64,000 nucleotides of DNA from Leucobacter chromiiresistens (lineage in GTDB: Bacteria > Actinomycetota > Actinomycetes > Actinomycetales > Microbacteriaceae): NCBI RefSeq assembly GCF_900102345.1, contig NZ_FNKB01000001.1, positions 1 to 64,000 on the forward strand. Direction: 5' to 3'. Positions 7,786 to 15,056 of the stretch are shown here, piece by piece. Position 1 is the first letter of the stretch, and the number at the start of each line of letters is the position of its first letter. The translations under genes and the position numbers were made by a program. Under the pieces are notes generated by a model that did not search any database, was not told the origin of the DNA, and was given only the letters and a program-made list of their open reading frames with translations.

Positions 7786-8823
7786 ATGGACCTCACAGGA
7801 GCGCGCCGCCCCCGGTGGCTGTACACCCTCCTCGACGCCGCGGACGTGCCGCTGCGCGCGCTCGACGGCGTGAAGGGCGGCAGCTGCGAGGTCGCCGCGA
7901 CCACTCGTCTCGGCGGCTCCGCATCGCTCACGATCGACGATCGCGGACAGAATATCGACTGGATGAGCCACCGGGTGCGCATCACCTACGATCCCGGCAT
8001 CCGAGGCGTCGAAGCGTGGCCGATCGCCACGATGCTCTTCACCACCCCGAAGACCCGCCACGGCATGATCGTCACCCAAACGGTCGACCTGCTCTCGAAG
8101 ATGTCGATCATCGACGAGGACTCCGTCGCGGCGCGCTTCAGCCTCGCCGCCGGAACTCCCATCATCCCCGCGGTCGTGAGCCTCATCCAGTCCACCGGCG
8201 AGACCCGCATCGCGGTCACCGACTCCGATGCGACGCTCACGAACGCGATGGTGTGGGAGCCGGCGGAGTCGAAGCTCACCATTATTAACGACCTGCTCGA
8301 TGCCGCCGGTTACTGGGCGCTGTGGTGCGACGGCAGCGGACAGTTCCGCGTCGAGCCCTACATCGCGCCGGCCGACCGCGCGGTGTCGTTCGTGTTCGAG
8401 GCCGGCGAGGTGTCGATCCACTCCCCTGAATGGGATCAGGAGCAGGATCTCTCCTCCGTGCCGAACCGGTACATCGTCGTCGGCACCGGCTCCGACAGCG
8501 CGCCCGCGCTCTCCGCGGAGGCGATCAACGAAGACCCCGAATCGCCGTACTCGGTGCAGAACCGGGGCCGCGTGATCACCCGCTCCGAGACCGGCGCCGA
8601 AGGCACCCTGCCCGTCCTGCAAGCCCTCGCGCAACGCCGACTCCGCGACGCCATGTCACCCGTCGCGAAGCTCGCCGTATCCCACGCGATCGTCCCCCTC
8701 GACCCCAACGACGTCGTCGACTTCCGACCACGCAACGCCGACCCCGCCCGCGCGACCATCCAGCGCATGTCCTACGGACTCACATTCGACGGCCAATGCT
8801 CTGCCGAGTGGAGGGAGGTGTGA
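7786..8823 (+). CDS. Minor tail protein (Gp37-like tail-tip/hub), copy A
   Basis: A 345-residue protein behind the distal tail gene, in the slot of the tail-tip hub. Features: an early WLYTLLDAADVPL strand, central ATLTNAMVWEPAESKLTIIN linker and the C-terminal VVDFRPRNADPARATIQ strand. These resemble Gp37-like minor tail proteins of actinobacterial siphophages, which are distant relatives of the T4 gp27 hub. The start ATG follows AGGAAGGGGG. Whether it binds receptor or only builds the tip cannot be told from sequence. Confidence 0.72.
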   Translation: MDLTGARRPRWLYTLLDAADVPLRALDGVKGGSCEVAATTRLGGSASLTIDDRGQNIDWMSHRVRITYDPGIRGVEAWPIATMLFTTPKTRHGMIVTQTVDLLSKMSIIDEDSVAARFSLAAGTPIIPAVVSLIQSTGETRIAVTDSDATLTNAMVWEPAESKLTIINDLLDAAGYWALWCDGSGQFRVEPYIAPADRAVSFVFEAGEVSIHSPEWDQEQDLSSVPNRYIVVGTGSDSAPALSAEAINEDPESPYSVQNRGRVITRSETGAEGTLPVLQALAQRRLRDAMSPVAKLAVSHAIVPLDPNDVVDFRPRNADPARATIQRMSYGLTFDGQCSAEWREV

Positions 8824-8825
8824 GC

Positions 8826-9356
8826 ATGCCCGACGTCCTCGCACCGATCGTCGATCGGATCGCCGCGCTCGCCGCAGCGGTCCGCGGTGCCCCTCACTTC
8901 GAGTGGGGCACCGTGGCGTCTTCGTCACCGCTCACGGTGCAACTCGACGGCGACAGCGAGCCGATGCTCGGTACCCCCTCAAGGCTCGTTTCGAACTTGT
9001 CCCCCGGTGAACGGGTGCTCGTCATGATTCAGAACCGCCGCGCGACAGTAGTCGGCCGCGGCGGCGGGACCGTATACCGGAGCGGTGAGGTACTGGTCTC
9101 CACCGGAACCCTCACCAACATCAGCGGCACGGGCACCTATGGAACGACGCTCACCTTCACAGTCCCTGCAGTCCCCCCACCCGGCTGCGCCGTCCGTGTT
9201 GAAGCCCTTCGTGTCGGCACCGGATACGGGAGCATCGCACTCGTAAGCCAAGCCCCTGGGGTATCAAGCACGACCGTGACTATCCGCTTCACACAAGTTG
9301 GGGCGGGCACAGCTCAGACGCTCACCGTTCGCTGGGAGATCGTCCCGAACTCGTAG
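8826..9356 (+). CDS. Small minor tail protein, copy A
   Basis: A 176-residue protein whose ATG at 8826 lies 2 bases after the previous stop (TGAGCATG) and is preceded by GGAGGTG. The N-terminal 85 residues (VLAPIVDRIAALAAAV, then a beta segment ending RRATVVGRGGG) look like a short OB-like domain found in tail-tip proteins; the C-terminal half is a Thr/Gly-rich beta domain that could be exposed. Function is inferred from its place in the tail-tip cluster; no receptor-binding motif is identifiable. Confidence 0.65.
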   Translation: MPDVLAPIVDRIAALAAAVRGAPHFEWGTVASSSPLTVQLDGDSEPMLGTPSRLVSNLSPGERVLVMIQNRRATVVGRGGGTVYRSGEVLVSTGTLTNISGTGTYGTTLTFTVPAVPPPGCAVRVEALRVGTGYGSIALVSQAPGVSSTTVTIRFTQVGAGTAQTLTVRWEIVPNS

Positions 9357-9366
9357 AAGGAGCCCC

Positions 9367-9666
9367 ATGGCTGACTATCTCACTCAAGCAACGCTCGCTG
9401 AGGACTCACTGCTTCTCGCGCGCATCGCAGCATGCGCTTTCGAAGAAGGACTTGCCCGGCCGCCTGCAGCCGATCCCCGCGAATGGGCGCGCGCGCAAGC
9501 CTGGGCCTTCGCAACCCAACCGGGATGGGATGAGGCAGTGCTCCGTGCGAACGGCAACATCCAGGCGGGAGTGACAGACGAAATGATCCGCGTCGCTGCT
9601 CACAACATCGTCACTACCCACCCGCCAGCGGCTTCTCCCGAAGAACCCTCGATCCCCGCCGAGTAG
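9367..9666 (+). CDS. Hypothetical phage protein between tail tip and endolysin, copy A
   Basis: A 99-residue acidic, Ala-rich helical protein. The ATG at 9367 follows AGAAGGAG. The region DYLTQATLAEDSLLLARIAACAFEEG and then AGVTDEMIRVAAHNIV suggests three helices. Proteins of this size in this slot of actinobacterial siphophages are commonly of unknown function. I do not recognise a family. Its position suggests a late, possibly structural or lysis-associated role. Confidence 0.7.
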   Translation: MADYLTQATLAEDSLLLARIAACAFEEGLARPPAADPREWARAQAWAFATQPGWDEAVLRANGNIQAGVTDEMIRVAAHNIVTTHPPAASPEEPSIPAE

Positions 9667-9701
9667 CGGGGCACTCTCGTTCCCATAGAAAGGAGTAGCG
9701 C

Positions 9702-10340
9702 ATGACTGGAGTCATCTGGCCTGCGGTCAAGCCGCGAGTCACCGAAGAAGCCGGCACCCGCAACGGCACTCACACGGGCATCGATCTCGCTGCCGAGCGC
9801 GGAGATCCGGTCCTTGCACCGTTTGACGGGACCGTCGTGTTTGTCGGCGGAGACGGCGCATCCGGTCGCCTCTGGCTCGGTGATCGGTGGCTGTACCCCA
9901 ACGGGCAAGGCCGCACGGTCGAAATCCAACGCGCGGACGGGCTCATCTCCCGTGTCGGCCACCTCGAGGGATACAACGTGCGCGTGGGCGACAAGGTGCG
10001 CGCCGGCGACGTCACCGGGTACGCGGGTGACTCCGGTTACTCGACCGGCGTGCACATCCACTGGGAGCTGCGCTGGGACCGCGCATGGAACGGCGGCCGC
10101 TGGATCAACCCGCGCAGCGTCGCACCCACGACGTTCACCGCACAACAGTCACTCACCACGATTCACGAGGAGGAAGACATGCTCATCAATCTGCGAGGCA
10201 AGACGGGCTCACACAAGGCCGGGCTCTACCTGTTCAAGGGTGGCAAGGCCACGTACCGAGGGAAGAAGCAGAGCGGTTTCCCGACGCTGAGCGACCTGAC
10301 GATCATCGCCGGTCTGTTCAAGGAGTACAAGCTCTCATGA
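9702..10340 (+). CDS. Endolysin, M23 family peptidase, copy A
   Basis: A 212-residue protein predicted to cut cell-wall peptide cross-links at lysis. An M23/LytM fold covers about 1-150 with the zinc motifs HTGIDL (about 24-29) and HIHW (about 115-118). After it comes a separate C-terminal module of about 60 basic residues starting MLINLRGKTGSHKAG, probably for wall binding. There is no signal peptide, so release needs the holin downstream. It is followed by an ATGA overlap with a small membrane protein, forming the lysis cassette. The start ATG is preceded by GAAAGGAG. Confidence 0.88.
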   Translation: MTGVIWPAVKPRVTEEAGTRNGTHTGIDLAAERGDPVLAPFDGTVVFVGGDGASGRLWLGDRWLYPNGQGRTVEIQRADGLISRVGHLEGYNVRVGDKVRAGDVTGYAGDSGYSTGVHIHWELRWDRAWNGGRWINPRSVAPTTFTAQQSLTTIHEEEDMLINLRGKTGSHKAGLYLFKGGKATYRGKKQSGFPTLSDLTIIAGLFKEYKLS

Positions 10341-10438
10341 GCGCGACGGTGGTGGTGCTGCTGGTCGCCGCGTTCTGTCTCGTGGTTCTCGGCGGCATCA
10401 TCGCTGTCCGGCAGTGGTTCGAGCGGCGGTCCAAATGA
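10337..10438 (+). CDS. 33-residue membrane protein of the lysis cassette, copy A
   Basis: A very small reading frame whose ATG overlaps the endolysin stop (ATGA) and whose stop overlaps the next start (ATGA). It encodes one clear membrane helix (VVVLLVAAFCLVVLGGIIAV) followed by a basic tail RQWFERRSK. Perfect coupling on both sides supports a real gene. It may act as an accessory holin or antiholin; that role is inference from position. Confidence 0.7.
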   Translation: MSATVVVLLVAAFCLVVLGGIIAVRQWFERRSK

Positions 10439-10818
10439 CAGAACCCATTTGGGTCGCCCTCATCGTCGCGATGCAGGGTGTCGTAGTCGCTCTCATCAGC
10501 AAGGTCACGATCGATGCGCGCCGCACGAAGCGATCGACTGAGGCCGTCAAAGAGCAAGTCGCGAACTCGCACGTGCTCCCGAACGGCGAGCCGTACAACC
10601 TGCGCGACAACATCGACCACAACCAGTTGGCCGTGCTCGGCGAGATTCGAGGCATCCGCCGTGACATCGGCCGGCTCGACCAGCGTGACATCGAGCGCGG
10701 CCGCGAGATGCGCGAACTGCACGTCAAGATCGACGAGCTCGGAACGGCCGACCGCGGCGCAGCCGACCGTCTCACCAACATCGAGGACACTCTCGACCTA
10801 CGAAAGGACCGCCCGTAA
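10435..10818 (+). CDS. Membrane-anchored coiled-coil protein of the lysis cassette, copy A
   Basis: A 127-residue protein with an N-terminal membrane helix (IWVALIVAMQGVVVALIS, about 5-22) and a charged helical remainder with heptad-like character (REMRELHVKIDELGTADRG). The ATG at 10435 overlaps the previous stop. Such N-anchored coiled-coil proteins (DUF2746-like) are typical neighbours of actinophage holins. A role as second holin or spanin-like partner is plausible but not shown. Confidence 0.72.
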   Translation: MTEPIWVALIVAMQGVVVALISKVTIDARRTKRSTEAVKEQVANSHVLPNGEPYNLRDNIDHNQLAVLGEIRGIRRDIGRLDQRDIERGREMRELHVKIDELGTADRGAADRLTNIEDTLDLRKDRP

Positions 10819-11120
10819 TGGAGATCCAGATTCCCGCGATCCCCGCCGGCGTACTGACGCTCCTCGCGTTCTTCAGCCCGTTCGCGATCGCGCTCATCAA
10901 CCACCCGAGCTGGCCTTCAGGTTCCAAGCGCATCGTATCGATCGTCGTGAGTGTCGTGCTCGCCGCGATCGTGCTCGTGCTGTACTTCGTGATGACGGGC
11001 GACGTCGTGCCGCACTGGCCCGTGTTCGTGCTTCTCGCGATCGTCGTGCAGCAAGCCGCCTACGCACTCATACTGAAGACCTCCGCGAAGAACATCGAAG
11101 GAAAGTACGGCGCGCACTGA
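10818..11120 (+). CDS. Holin, copy A
   Basis: A 100-residue protein with three predicted membrane helices (about 9-27, 39-60 and 70-87) and a short charged C-terminus. Size, topology and place as the last gene of the lysis cassette, right before a strong terminator, support a holin that permeabilises the inner membrane and times lysis. The ATG overlaps the preceding TAA by one base. Confidence 0.8.
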   Translation: MEIQIPAIPAGVLTLLAFFSPFAIALINHPSWPSGSKRIVSIVVSVVLAAIVLVLYFVMTGDVVPHWPVFVLLAIVVQQAAYALILKTSAKNIEGKYGAH

Positions 11121-11140
11121 GCGCCCTCTCCCAAGACATT

Positions 11141-11179
11141 GCGCCCCCTCCTAGCCTCCGGGCTGGGAGGGGGCGCTTT
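11141..11179 (+). terminator. Late operon terminator, copy A
   Basis: A 16-bp stem (11141-11156 with 11161-11176, one G-T pair) closed by a TCCG tetraloop and followed by TTTC. It ends the late operon after the holin and isolates the accessory genes behind it. Confidence 0.85.
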
Positions 11180-11299
11180 CGTCGTTCTCCGATGCCCCTT
11201 CTAGTGTCAAGGCCTGCATCTCCTTCCCTCGGCCCGCTCTACTGGAATGTGAAGGATGCCAACGGCCGACGCTGGCCACCGACGGAAGGACGACCACTC

Positions 11300-11650
11300 A
11301 TGGGATCGATCAGGTACGACGGACTCACGATTCACTTCAACGACCGCCTGCTTGCGCACATGCAGGTAGTCATCGTGCAGAAGATCATGCGTGAGGAATC
11401 GTTCCTCATGGCTTGGAAGAATGGGACGAGCGCGGGCGAGGGCCGCACCGCGATCTGGATAGCTCCAAGCACGCGACTGACGTTCAGCTTCGAGGAGAGT
11501 GAGATGCCGGACATGGATGAGGAGTGGTTGCAGCGCCTCGGCGAGTCCGCGAACTCGAACACGGGAATGATCGTGACTGAGGCAGACGGATCGTTGGCTC
11601 GCGCAGAAGCAGCAGACACTCCATACCCGGGAAATCTGCCGGATGCTTAG
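11300..11650 (+). CDS. DUF7882-type accessory protein 1, copy A
   Basis: A 116-residue protein, first of two paralogues behind the late terminator. Shared pattern: short Gly/Tyr start, DRLLAHMQVVIVQK, then ESFLMAW, a G-E-GR-T-x-IW segment and an aromatic strand. From memory, this pattern is that of short proteins frequent in Microbacteriaceae, now grouped as DUF7882 and often mislabelled as ATP-dependent DNA ligase; function unknown. The ATG at 11300 is chosen because the paralogue and family begin there; the open frame continues upstream but without conservation. Likely a moron expressed in the lysogen. Confidence 0.75.
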   Translation: MGSIRYDGLTIHFNDRLLAHMQVVIVQKIMREESFLMAWKNGTSAGEGRTAIWIAPSTRLTFSFEESEMPDMDEEWLQRLGESANSNTGMIVTEADGSLARAEAADTPYPGNLPDA

Positions 11651-11742
11651 ACCAGAAAGCAACCCGTTCGCTGGCCAATACTCCATATCCTGAAGTGAAT
11701 CAACCCCTGACCTATTTTGTTTTCAATGCCAAGATTTGGCGT

Positions 11743-12072
11743 ATGGGGTATTTGAAACACGGTGGACGGGAATACGAATTTGAAGACAGGTTGCTCGCGC
11801 ACCTGCAGTTCGTGATCGGGCAGAAACTGAAAAAGCAGGAGAGCTTCTTCCTGAGCTGGAATAAGGCCCACGATCAGGGCGATGGAAGGGTGTCGGTATG
11901 GTTGTCGCCCTACACGGGCGTCGCATTCCATTTCTCCGGTAGCCGGGAGCCCGAGCTGAGCAAGGCGTGGGTTCGGGCGCTCAACGCGCTGGCGCACACG
12001 CCCCGGGGGCTTCTCGCGATCAGCGAAGACGAAGCCAATAGGTTCGTGAAGAACAATCCCGACCTGACGTAA
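11743..12072 (+). CDS. DUF7882-type accessory protein 2, copy A
   Basis: A 109-residue paralogue of the 11300-11650 protein (common pattern DRLLAH-x-Q-x-VI-x-QK, ESF, W, G-x-GR, P-x-T, F-x-F). The first 100 bases of the gene and its upstream DNA are clearly richer in A+T than neighbours, a sign of its own promoter or separate origin. I took ATG 11743 rather than GTG 11695 since it aligns with the paralogue. It is followed by a perfect 16-bp hairpin. Two adjacent diverged copies in one phage suggest selection for variation or different partners. Function unknown. Confidence 0.75.
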   Translation: MGYLKHGGREYEFEDRLLAHLQFVIGQKLKKQESFFLSWNKAHDQGDGRVSVWLSPYTGVAFHFSGSREPELSKAWVRALNALAHTPRGLLAISEDEANRFVKNNPDLT

Positions 12073-12078
12073 GACTAA

Positions 12079-12118
12079 AAGGACGGTCCCTCTCGGAGTT
12101 CTGAGAGGGACCGTCCTT
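12079..12118. terminator. Bidirectional terminator after DUF7882 pair, copy A
   Basis: A perfect 16-bp stem (AAGGACGGTCCCTCTC 12079-12094 with its complement 12103-12118), 8-nt loop, flanked by AAAA on the left and TT on the right. It can stop rightward transcription and that of the convergent gene 12237-12524. Confidence 0.85.
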
Positions 12119-12236
12119 CGTCGTATCCCGGTTGATGTATGGGGTACACGGTAGCCCGGGGCGACGCGACCAGAGTGCAACACTGCACACCGTCTGAGTA
12201 AGCCGTTGACCTCTCCGCGGAGCAGAAGCTATAGGC

Positions 12237-12524
12237 TCACGTGTGCAACGGCCCGCCTCCATTCGGCGGCCCCGACGTCTTCCGCTGCGCATGCGCAATG
12301 TGCGCCGCATTGTCGTACAGCACCGACGCGTCCGCCTGCTCGAGCGTCGGGAAGATACCCGTCATGCGCCGCTGCGCCGGATCGAGAGCCCACTTCAGCA
12401 CCAGGAACCGCGCCTCACCCGTCGTGTCCGTGACGCGGTTCACGATCGCGGTCGGGTGATCCTTCGCGCTGCGCATGATCACCCACGTGTCCGCGTCGAG
12501 GCGGACCGGTGCAGGTCTACTCAT
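12237..12524 (-). CDS. Small hypothetical protein on the opposite strand, copy A
   Basis: A 95-residue leftward reading frame between two terminators. From the chosen ATG it reads MSRPAPVRLDADTWVIM, then a short beta-rich domain with FLVLKWALDPAQRRMTGIF and a His/Gly-rich tail. Other in-frame ATGs lie nine bases upstream (12533) and at 12680; the 12680 start would overlap the start of the rightward 12670 gene and is less likely. Codon third positions are strongly G/C in this frame. No family recognised. It converges on the DUF7882 pair and may be expressed in the lysogen. Confidence 0.55.
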   Translation of the reverse strand: MSRPAPVRLDADTWVIMRSAKDHPTAIVNRVTDTTGEARFLVLKWALDPAQRRMTGIFPTLEQADASVLYDNAAHIAHAQRKTSGPPNGGGPLHT

Positions 12525-12669
12525 GCGCAGCATCGTACGTCGTGCCGTCGACACTGGGACGGCAGGGTGATCTTCCGGGTGATCTCGTGTCGTCTGCGCA
12601 TCAGTCTGTGGCACGCTAGGGAGAAGTCGGATCGCGTCGGTGCGGTCCTCTGAATAGATCGGAATCGCA

Positions 12670-13398
12670 ATGGCGGACATTGCTGCAGGTTGGTACGACG
12701 ACGGCTCGGGACGACAGCGCTGGTGGGACGGATCGGCATGGACCGATCAGTTCGCTGAGGAGCAGCCCGCCGCTCCTGAACGCTCGAGCGCCATGCAGAA
12801 GGCCGCGTCCCAGATGCAGTCATTTGGTCGCAAAATGACGAACAAACACGACCTCAGTGGCGATGAGGATGCGATCTGGACGGCAGTGGGCAAGCCGCTC
12901 ACTGGGATTGGCGGCGGACGTTACAAGCTCACCGCAGAATACCTGATCTTCGAGGTCGGCACGCTCTCGTCGCGCGGCCAGCAGATTCGTACACGCGAGA
13001 TCTTCGATGTTGATTCCTCGCAGACGATGGCGCAAAAGGCCCGAGGCGTAGGGAACATCACCCTTCAGGCCCGACGAGAGTCTGGCGAGGAGAAGGTCAC
13101 CCTGCAGGACATCACGAACTTCCGGGAGGGCGTGAACATCATCAACCGCGTCTCCGATGAAGCCAGGCATTCGCATAGCCTGCGGGAGCGCACCTCACAC
13201 TCAACGGTCTCCTACAATGGTCAGCCGCATTCCACTTCAGCCCCGCCGGCCGCCGCGCCTCCCGTCACGACCGTGGCCGAGGCATCAGGCGCGAGTGATC
13301 TGAACAGCGAACTCGAGCGTCTCGCAGCCCTCAAGGCGCAAGGCGTTCTCGACGATGAGGAGTTCAAAGCTGCGAAGCGGAAGCTGCTCGGTCTCTAG
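12670..13398 (+). CDS. DUF2510-PH domain-SHOCT protein, copy A
   Basis: A 242-residue three-part protein. Residues about 5-27 are a DUF2510 motif (GWYDDGSGRQRWWDGSAWTD). About 60-160 form a bacterial PH-like domain (YKLTAEYLIFEVGTLSS, TREIFDVDSSQ, NITLQ). A Pro/Ala-rich linker follows, and the last 33 residues are a SHOCT motif (LERLAALKAQGVLDDEEF). SHOCT often mediates oligomerisation; DUF2510 is common in actinobacterial membrane-linked proteins, though this one lacks a membrane helix. It lies next to attP and is followed by a nested hairpin, so it is probably a lysogenic-conversion gene. Biochemical role unknown. Confidence 0.8.
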   Translation: MADIAAGWYDDGSGRQRWWDGSAWTDQFAEEQPAAPERSSAMQKAASQMQSFGRKMTNKHDLSGDEDAIWTAVGKPLTGIGGGRYKLTAEYLIFEVGTLSSRGQQIRTREIFDVDSSQTMAQKARGVGNITLQARRESGEEKVTLQDITNFREGVNIINRVSDEARHSHSLRERTSHSTVSYNGQPHSTSAPPAAAPPVTTVAEASGASDLNSELERLAALKAQGVLDDEEFKAAKRKLLGL

Positions 13399-13483
13399 AG
13401 CCGCACAGCCCCATCACTCGACAAGCACCCCCTGGTTCTGAGCTTTTGCTCCGCGCGAGGGGGTGCTTCACTTTTGTGCGGCT
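13399..13483 (+). terminator. Nested double hairpin after the PH-SHOCT gene, copy A
   Basis: An outer 9-bp stem (AGCCGCACA 13399-13407 with 13475-13483) encloses a perfect inner 11-bp stem (AAGCACCCCCT 13423-13433 with 13458-13468). TTTT follows the inner hairpin at 13472-13475. Likely an effective terminator. Confidence 0.75.
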
Positions 13484-13497
13484 GCCAGCATGGACGG

Positions 13498-13755
13498 ATG
13501 AAGGATGAATACGGTTACCGTCTACCCACCGAGGCTGAGTGCCTCAAGGTCGCAGGTCGCGCTCTCACCAAAGGCATCCTCCGAACCATGTCTATGGATC
13601 CGCACGAAGCGGCACTCGGCGCCTACATCCCGAACGTCACGCCCTCTGTAGAAGAACTCGAGGCCCAGATCCGCGGCTTTCATGCGGAAGCAGAAGCCAG
13701 GGCTGCGAAAAAGTGTGGGCAAAATGTGGGCAAACACCCAAACGGCGACAGTTAG
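13498..13755 (+). CDS. Small hypothetical protein next to attP, copy A
   Basis: An 85-residue protein (MKDEYGYRLPTEAECLKV, then SVEELEAQIRGFHAEAEAR, a likely helix). No family recognised. Its last codons (CGQNVGK) are spelled by the 20-bp sequence that recurs at 13921-13940, a likely integrase arm site, so the end of the gene doubles as part of attP. An upstream GTG at 13474 would add eight residues but would lie inside the hairpin of the previous gene. Confidence 0.6.
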   Translation: MKDEYGYRLPTEAECLKVAGRALTKGILRTMSMDPHEAALGAYIPNVTPSVEELEAQIRGFHAEAEARAAKKCGQNVGKHPNGDS

Positions 13756-13940
13756 AAGCCGCCGCGATCCCAGTCATAGCAACGATTATCGCTTAAGAGA
13801 TTGCGGTGCCCCGGATAGGAATCGATTCGAGAAAGACCGAATCAGCCACTCAACTTCCGCATGATCACGCCACTTTTGAGGGAGTGTGAGGGGGTGTCGA
13901 AGGGGGTCCGGGTTGCTCGAGTGTGGGCAAAATGTGGGCA
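13713..13940. other. attP-like junction between the two prophage copies
   Basis: The 19-bp core 13807-13825 equals the 3' end of the tRNA-Arg gene at 50057-50075. Here it has phage DNA on both sides (late end on the left, integrase end on the right), the POP' arrangement of an unjoined phage site. The 20-bp sequence gtgtgggcaaaatgtgggca occurs on each side in the same orientation (13713-13732 and 13921-13940), and each is itself a pair of TGTGGGCA units spaced by AAA. These are candidate integrase arm-binding sites. The truncated tRNA end is not a gene. Confidence 0.85.
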
Positions 13941-15052
13941 CGGCGGGCCTGATCGAGTGCCGATGCGACGAGGTCGAGATCGTCATCGAATAGGTCCGCG
14001 TAGACATCGAGGGTCATCGCCGCTGACGCGTGCCCGAGCATGCGCTGCACGGCCTTCACATTCGCTCCGCTCGCGATTGCCAGCGACGCCGCAGTGTGGC
14101 GGAGATCGTGCGGTGTGACCCTCGGGAAAGTCGGGTCTGCGGCCTGGCAGCGCTTCACGGCCTCGGCGAACCATCCACGCTTCGAAGCCGACACTGGAAG
14201 GTGAGCGGCGCCCGTCCCGAACAGCGGTGAGTCGAGTTCCTTCCCGACCGCGAGCTCGGCGAACTCCTCGCGAAGGAATGACGGGATCGGCACGGACCGG
14301 GCGCGGTGAGTCTTCGGAGTGCCGACCACGAGCTGCCCGGACACTGTGACGGCGTTCTGAGTCACACGGACGCGCCCGCGCATGAAGTCACAGTCGATCA
14401 CGCGAAGGCCGGTGATTTCACCCCATCGCAGCCCCGTGTAGGCGAGCGCATTGACGAGGGTCGAGTGGGCGCGGCTCTCGCGCGCGAGGTGGGCGACCTG
14501 CGCGTGCGTGAGGTAAGCGTGGCTGCGACGCACTTTCCTGGGCAGTTTCACACCCCGTGCTGCATTCGACGAGATCAGTCGATCGCGCGCGGCGACGTCG
14601 AGGATCGATGAGAGCACCCCGTGTGCACGGTTGACGGTCGATGCTGATTTCGGCTTCCGCTCCCACTCCCCTTCACGCGCGCCGGGAATCCCGGTCGAGA
14701 GCTCCGCCACCCATGCCTGTACCTCGGAGAACGTGATCGATGCGATCTGACGCGTCCCCCACTTCGGCTTCACATGTGTGCGCCAAGACCCTTCCATCGC
14801 GACGCGCGACGCTGGCTTGAGGTGCAGCTGCGCTGCGATCCACGCGTCGCCGATCGCCGCGACTGTCGTTCGCCCGAGCGAGGGGTCAACGTAGTCGCCG
14901 GTCGCTTTCAAAACGGCGACCGTTGCAGCGAAGAGCTCGGCCTCGCGCTTCGTCTTGAACCCGCGCTTGTCCGTCTGGGTGCGGTCGGGCTTCCGGTAGC
15001 GCACTCGGTATCTGCGCCCCGAGGCTGTTTCGTACGGTGTGATCGTGGCCAT
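13865..15052 (-). CDS. int: Tyrosine recombinase, phage integrase
   Basis: A 395-residue site-specific recombinase that joins attP with the tRNA-Arg site. Parts: N-terminal arm-binding domain (1-60), SAM-like core-binding domain (about 65-165), catalytic domain (about 175-365). The catalytic set is complete: R209 (TGLRWGE), K247, H315 and R318 (HDLRHT), H341 (LGH), Y351. The gene reads leftward and its 3' end overlaps the right-hand arm repeat, close to the core it acts on. It starts 4 bases after the DUF2335 stop, so it is co-transcribed with the immunity genes. No copy is seen for prophage A inside the window. Confidence 0.96.
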   Translation of the reverse strand: MATITPYETASGRRYRVRYRKPDRTQTDKRGFKTKREAELFAATVAVLKATGDYVDPSLGRTTVAAIGDAWIAAQLHLKPASRVAMEGSWRTHVKPKWGTRQIASITFSEVQAWVAELSTGIPGAREGEWERKPKSASTVNRAHGVLSSILDVAARDRLISSNAARGVKLPRKVRRSHAYLTHAQVAHLARESRAHSTLVNALAYTGLRWGEITGLRVIDCDFMRGRVRVTQNAVTVSGQLVVGTPKTHRARSVPIPSFLREEFAELAVGKELDSPLFGTGAAHLPVSASKRGWFAEAVKRCQAADPTFPRVTPHDLRHTAASLAIASGANVKAVQRMLGHASAAMTLDVYADLFDDDLDLVASALDQARRAHILPTLEQPGPPSTPPHTPSKVA

Positions 15053-15056
15053 GAGG

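Larger units (their letters stand above)
1..13825. mobile_element. Prophage copy A, right-hand (late and accessory) part
   Basis: This segment runs from the window edge to an attachment core. It holds the last 64 codons of a head-tail connector, then tail, lysis and accessory genes in the same order as 36251-50075, at a constant offset of 36250 bp. The only differences I found are two compensating 1-bp indels between bases 203 and 216. The segment ends at the tRNA-derived core 13807-13825, after which comes the integrase end of the second prophage copy rather than chromosome. Whether the missing left part of copy A exists upstream cannot be seen here. Confidence 0.9.

Noticed and set aside
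12243..12653. Rightward 136-residue frame over the small leftward moron gene
   Set aside because: Its product is Arg-rich with no start signal. The leftward frame has better codon use and a natural place between terminators.
13807..13825. Second tRNA-Arg gene at the copy A/copy B junction
   Set aside because: Only the 3' 19 nt are present; phage DNA follows where the rest of the tRNA would be. It is the attachment core.
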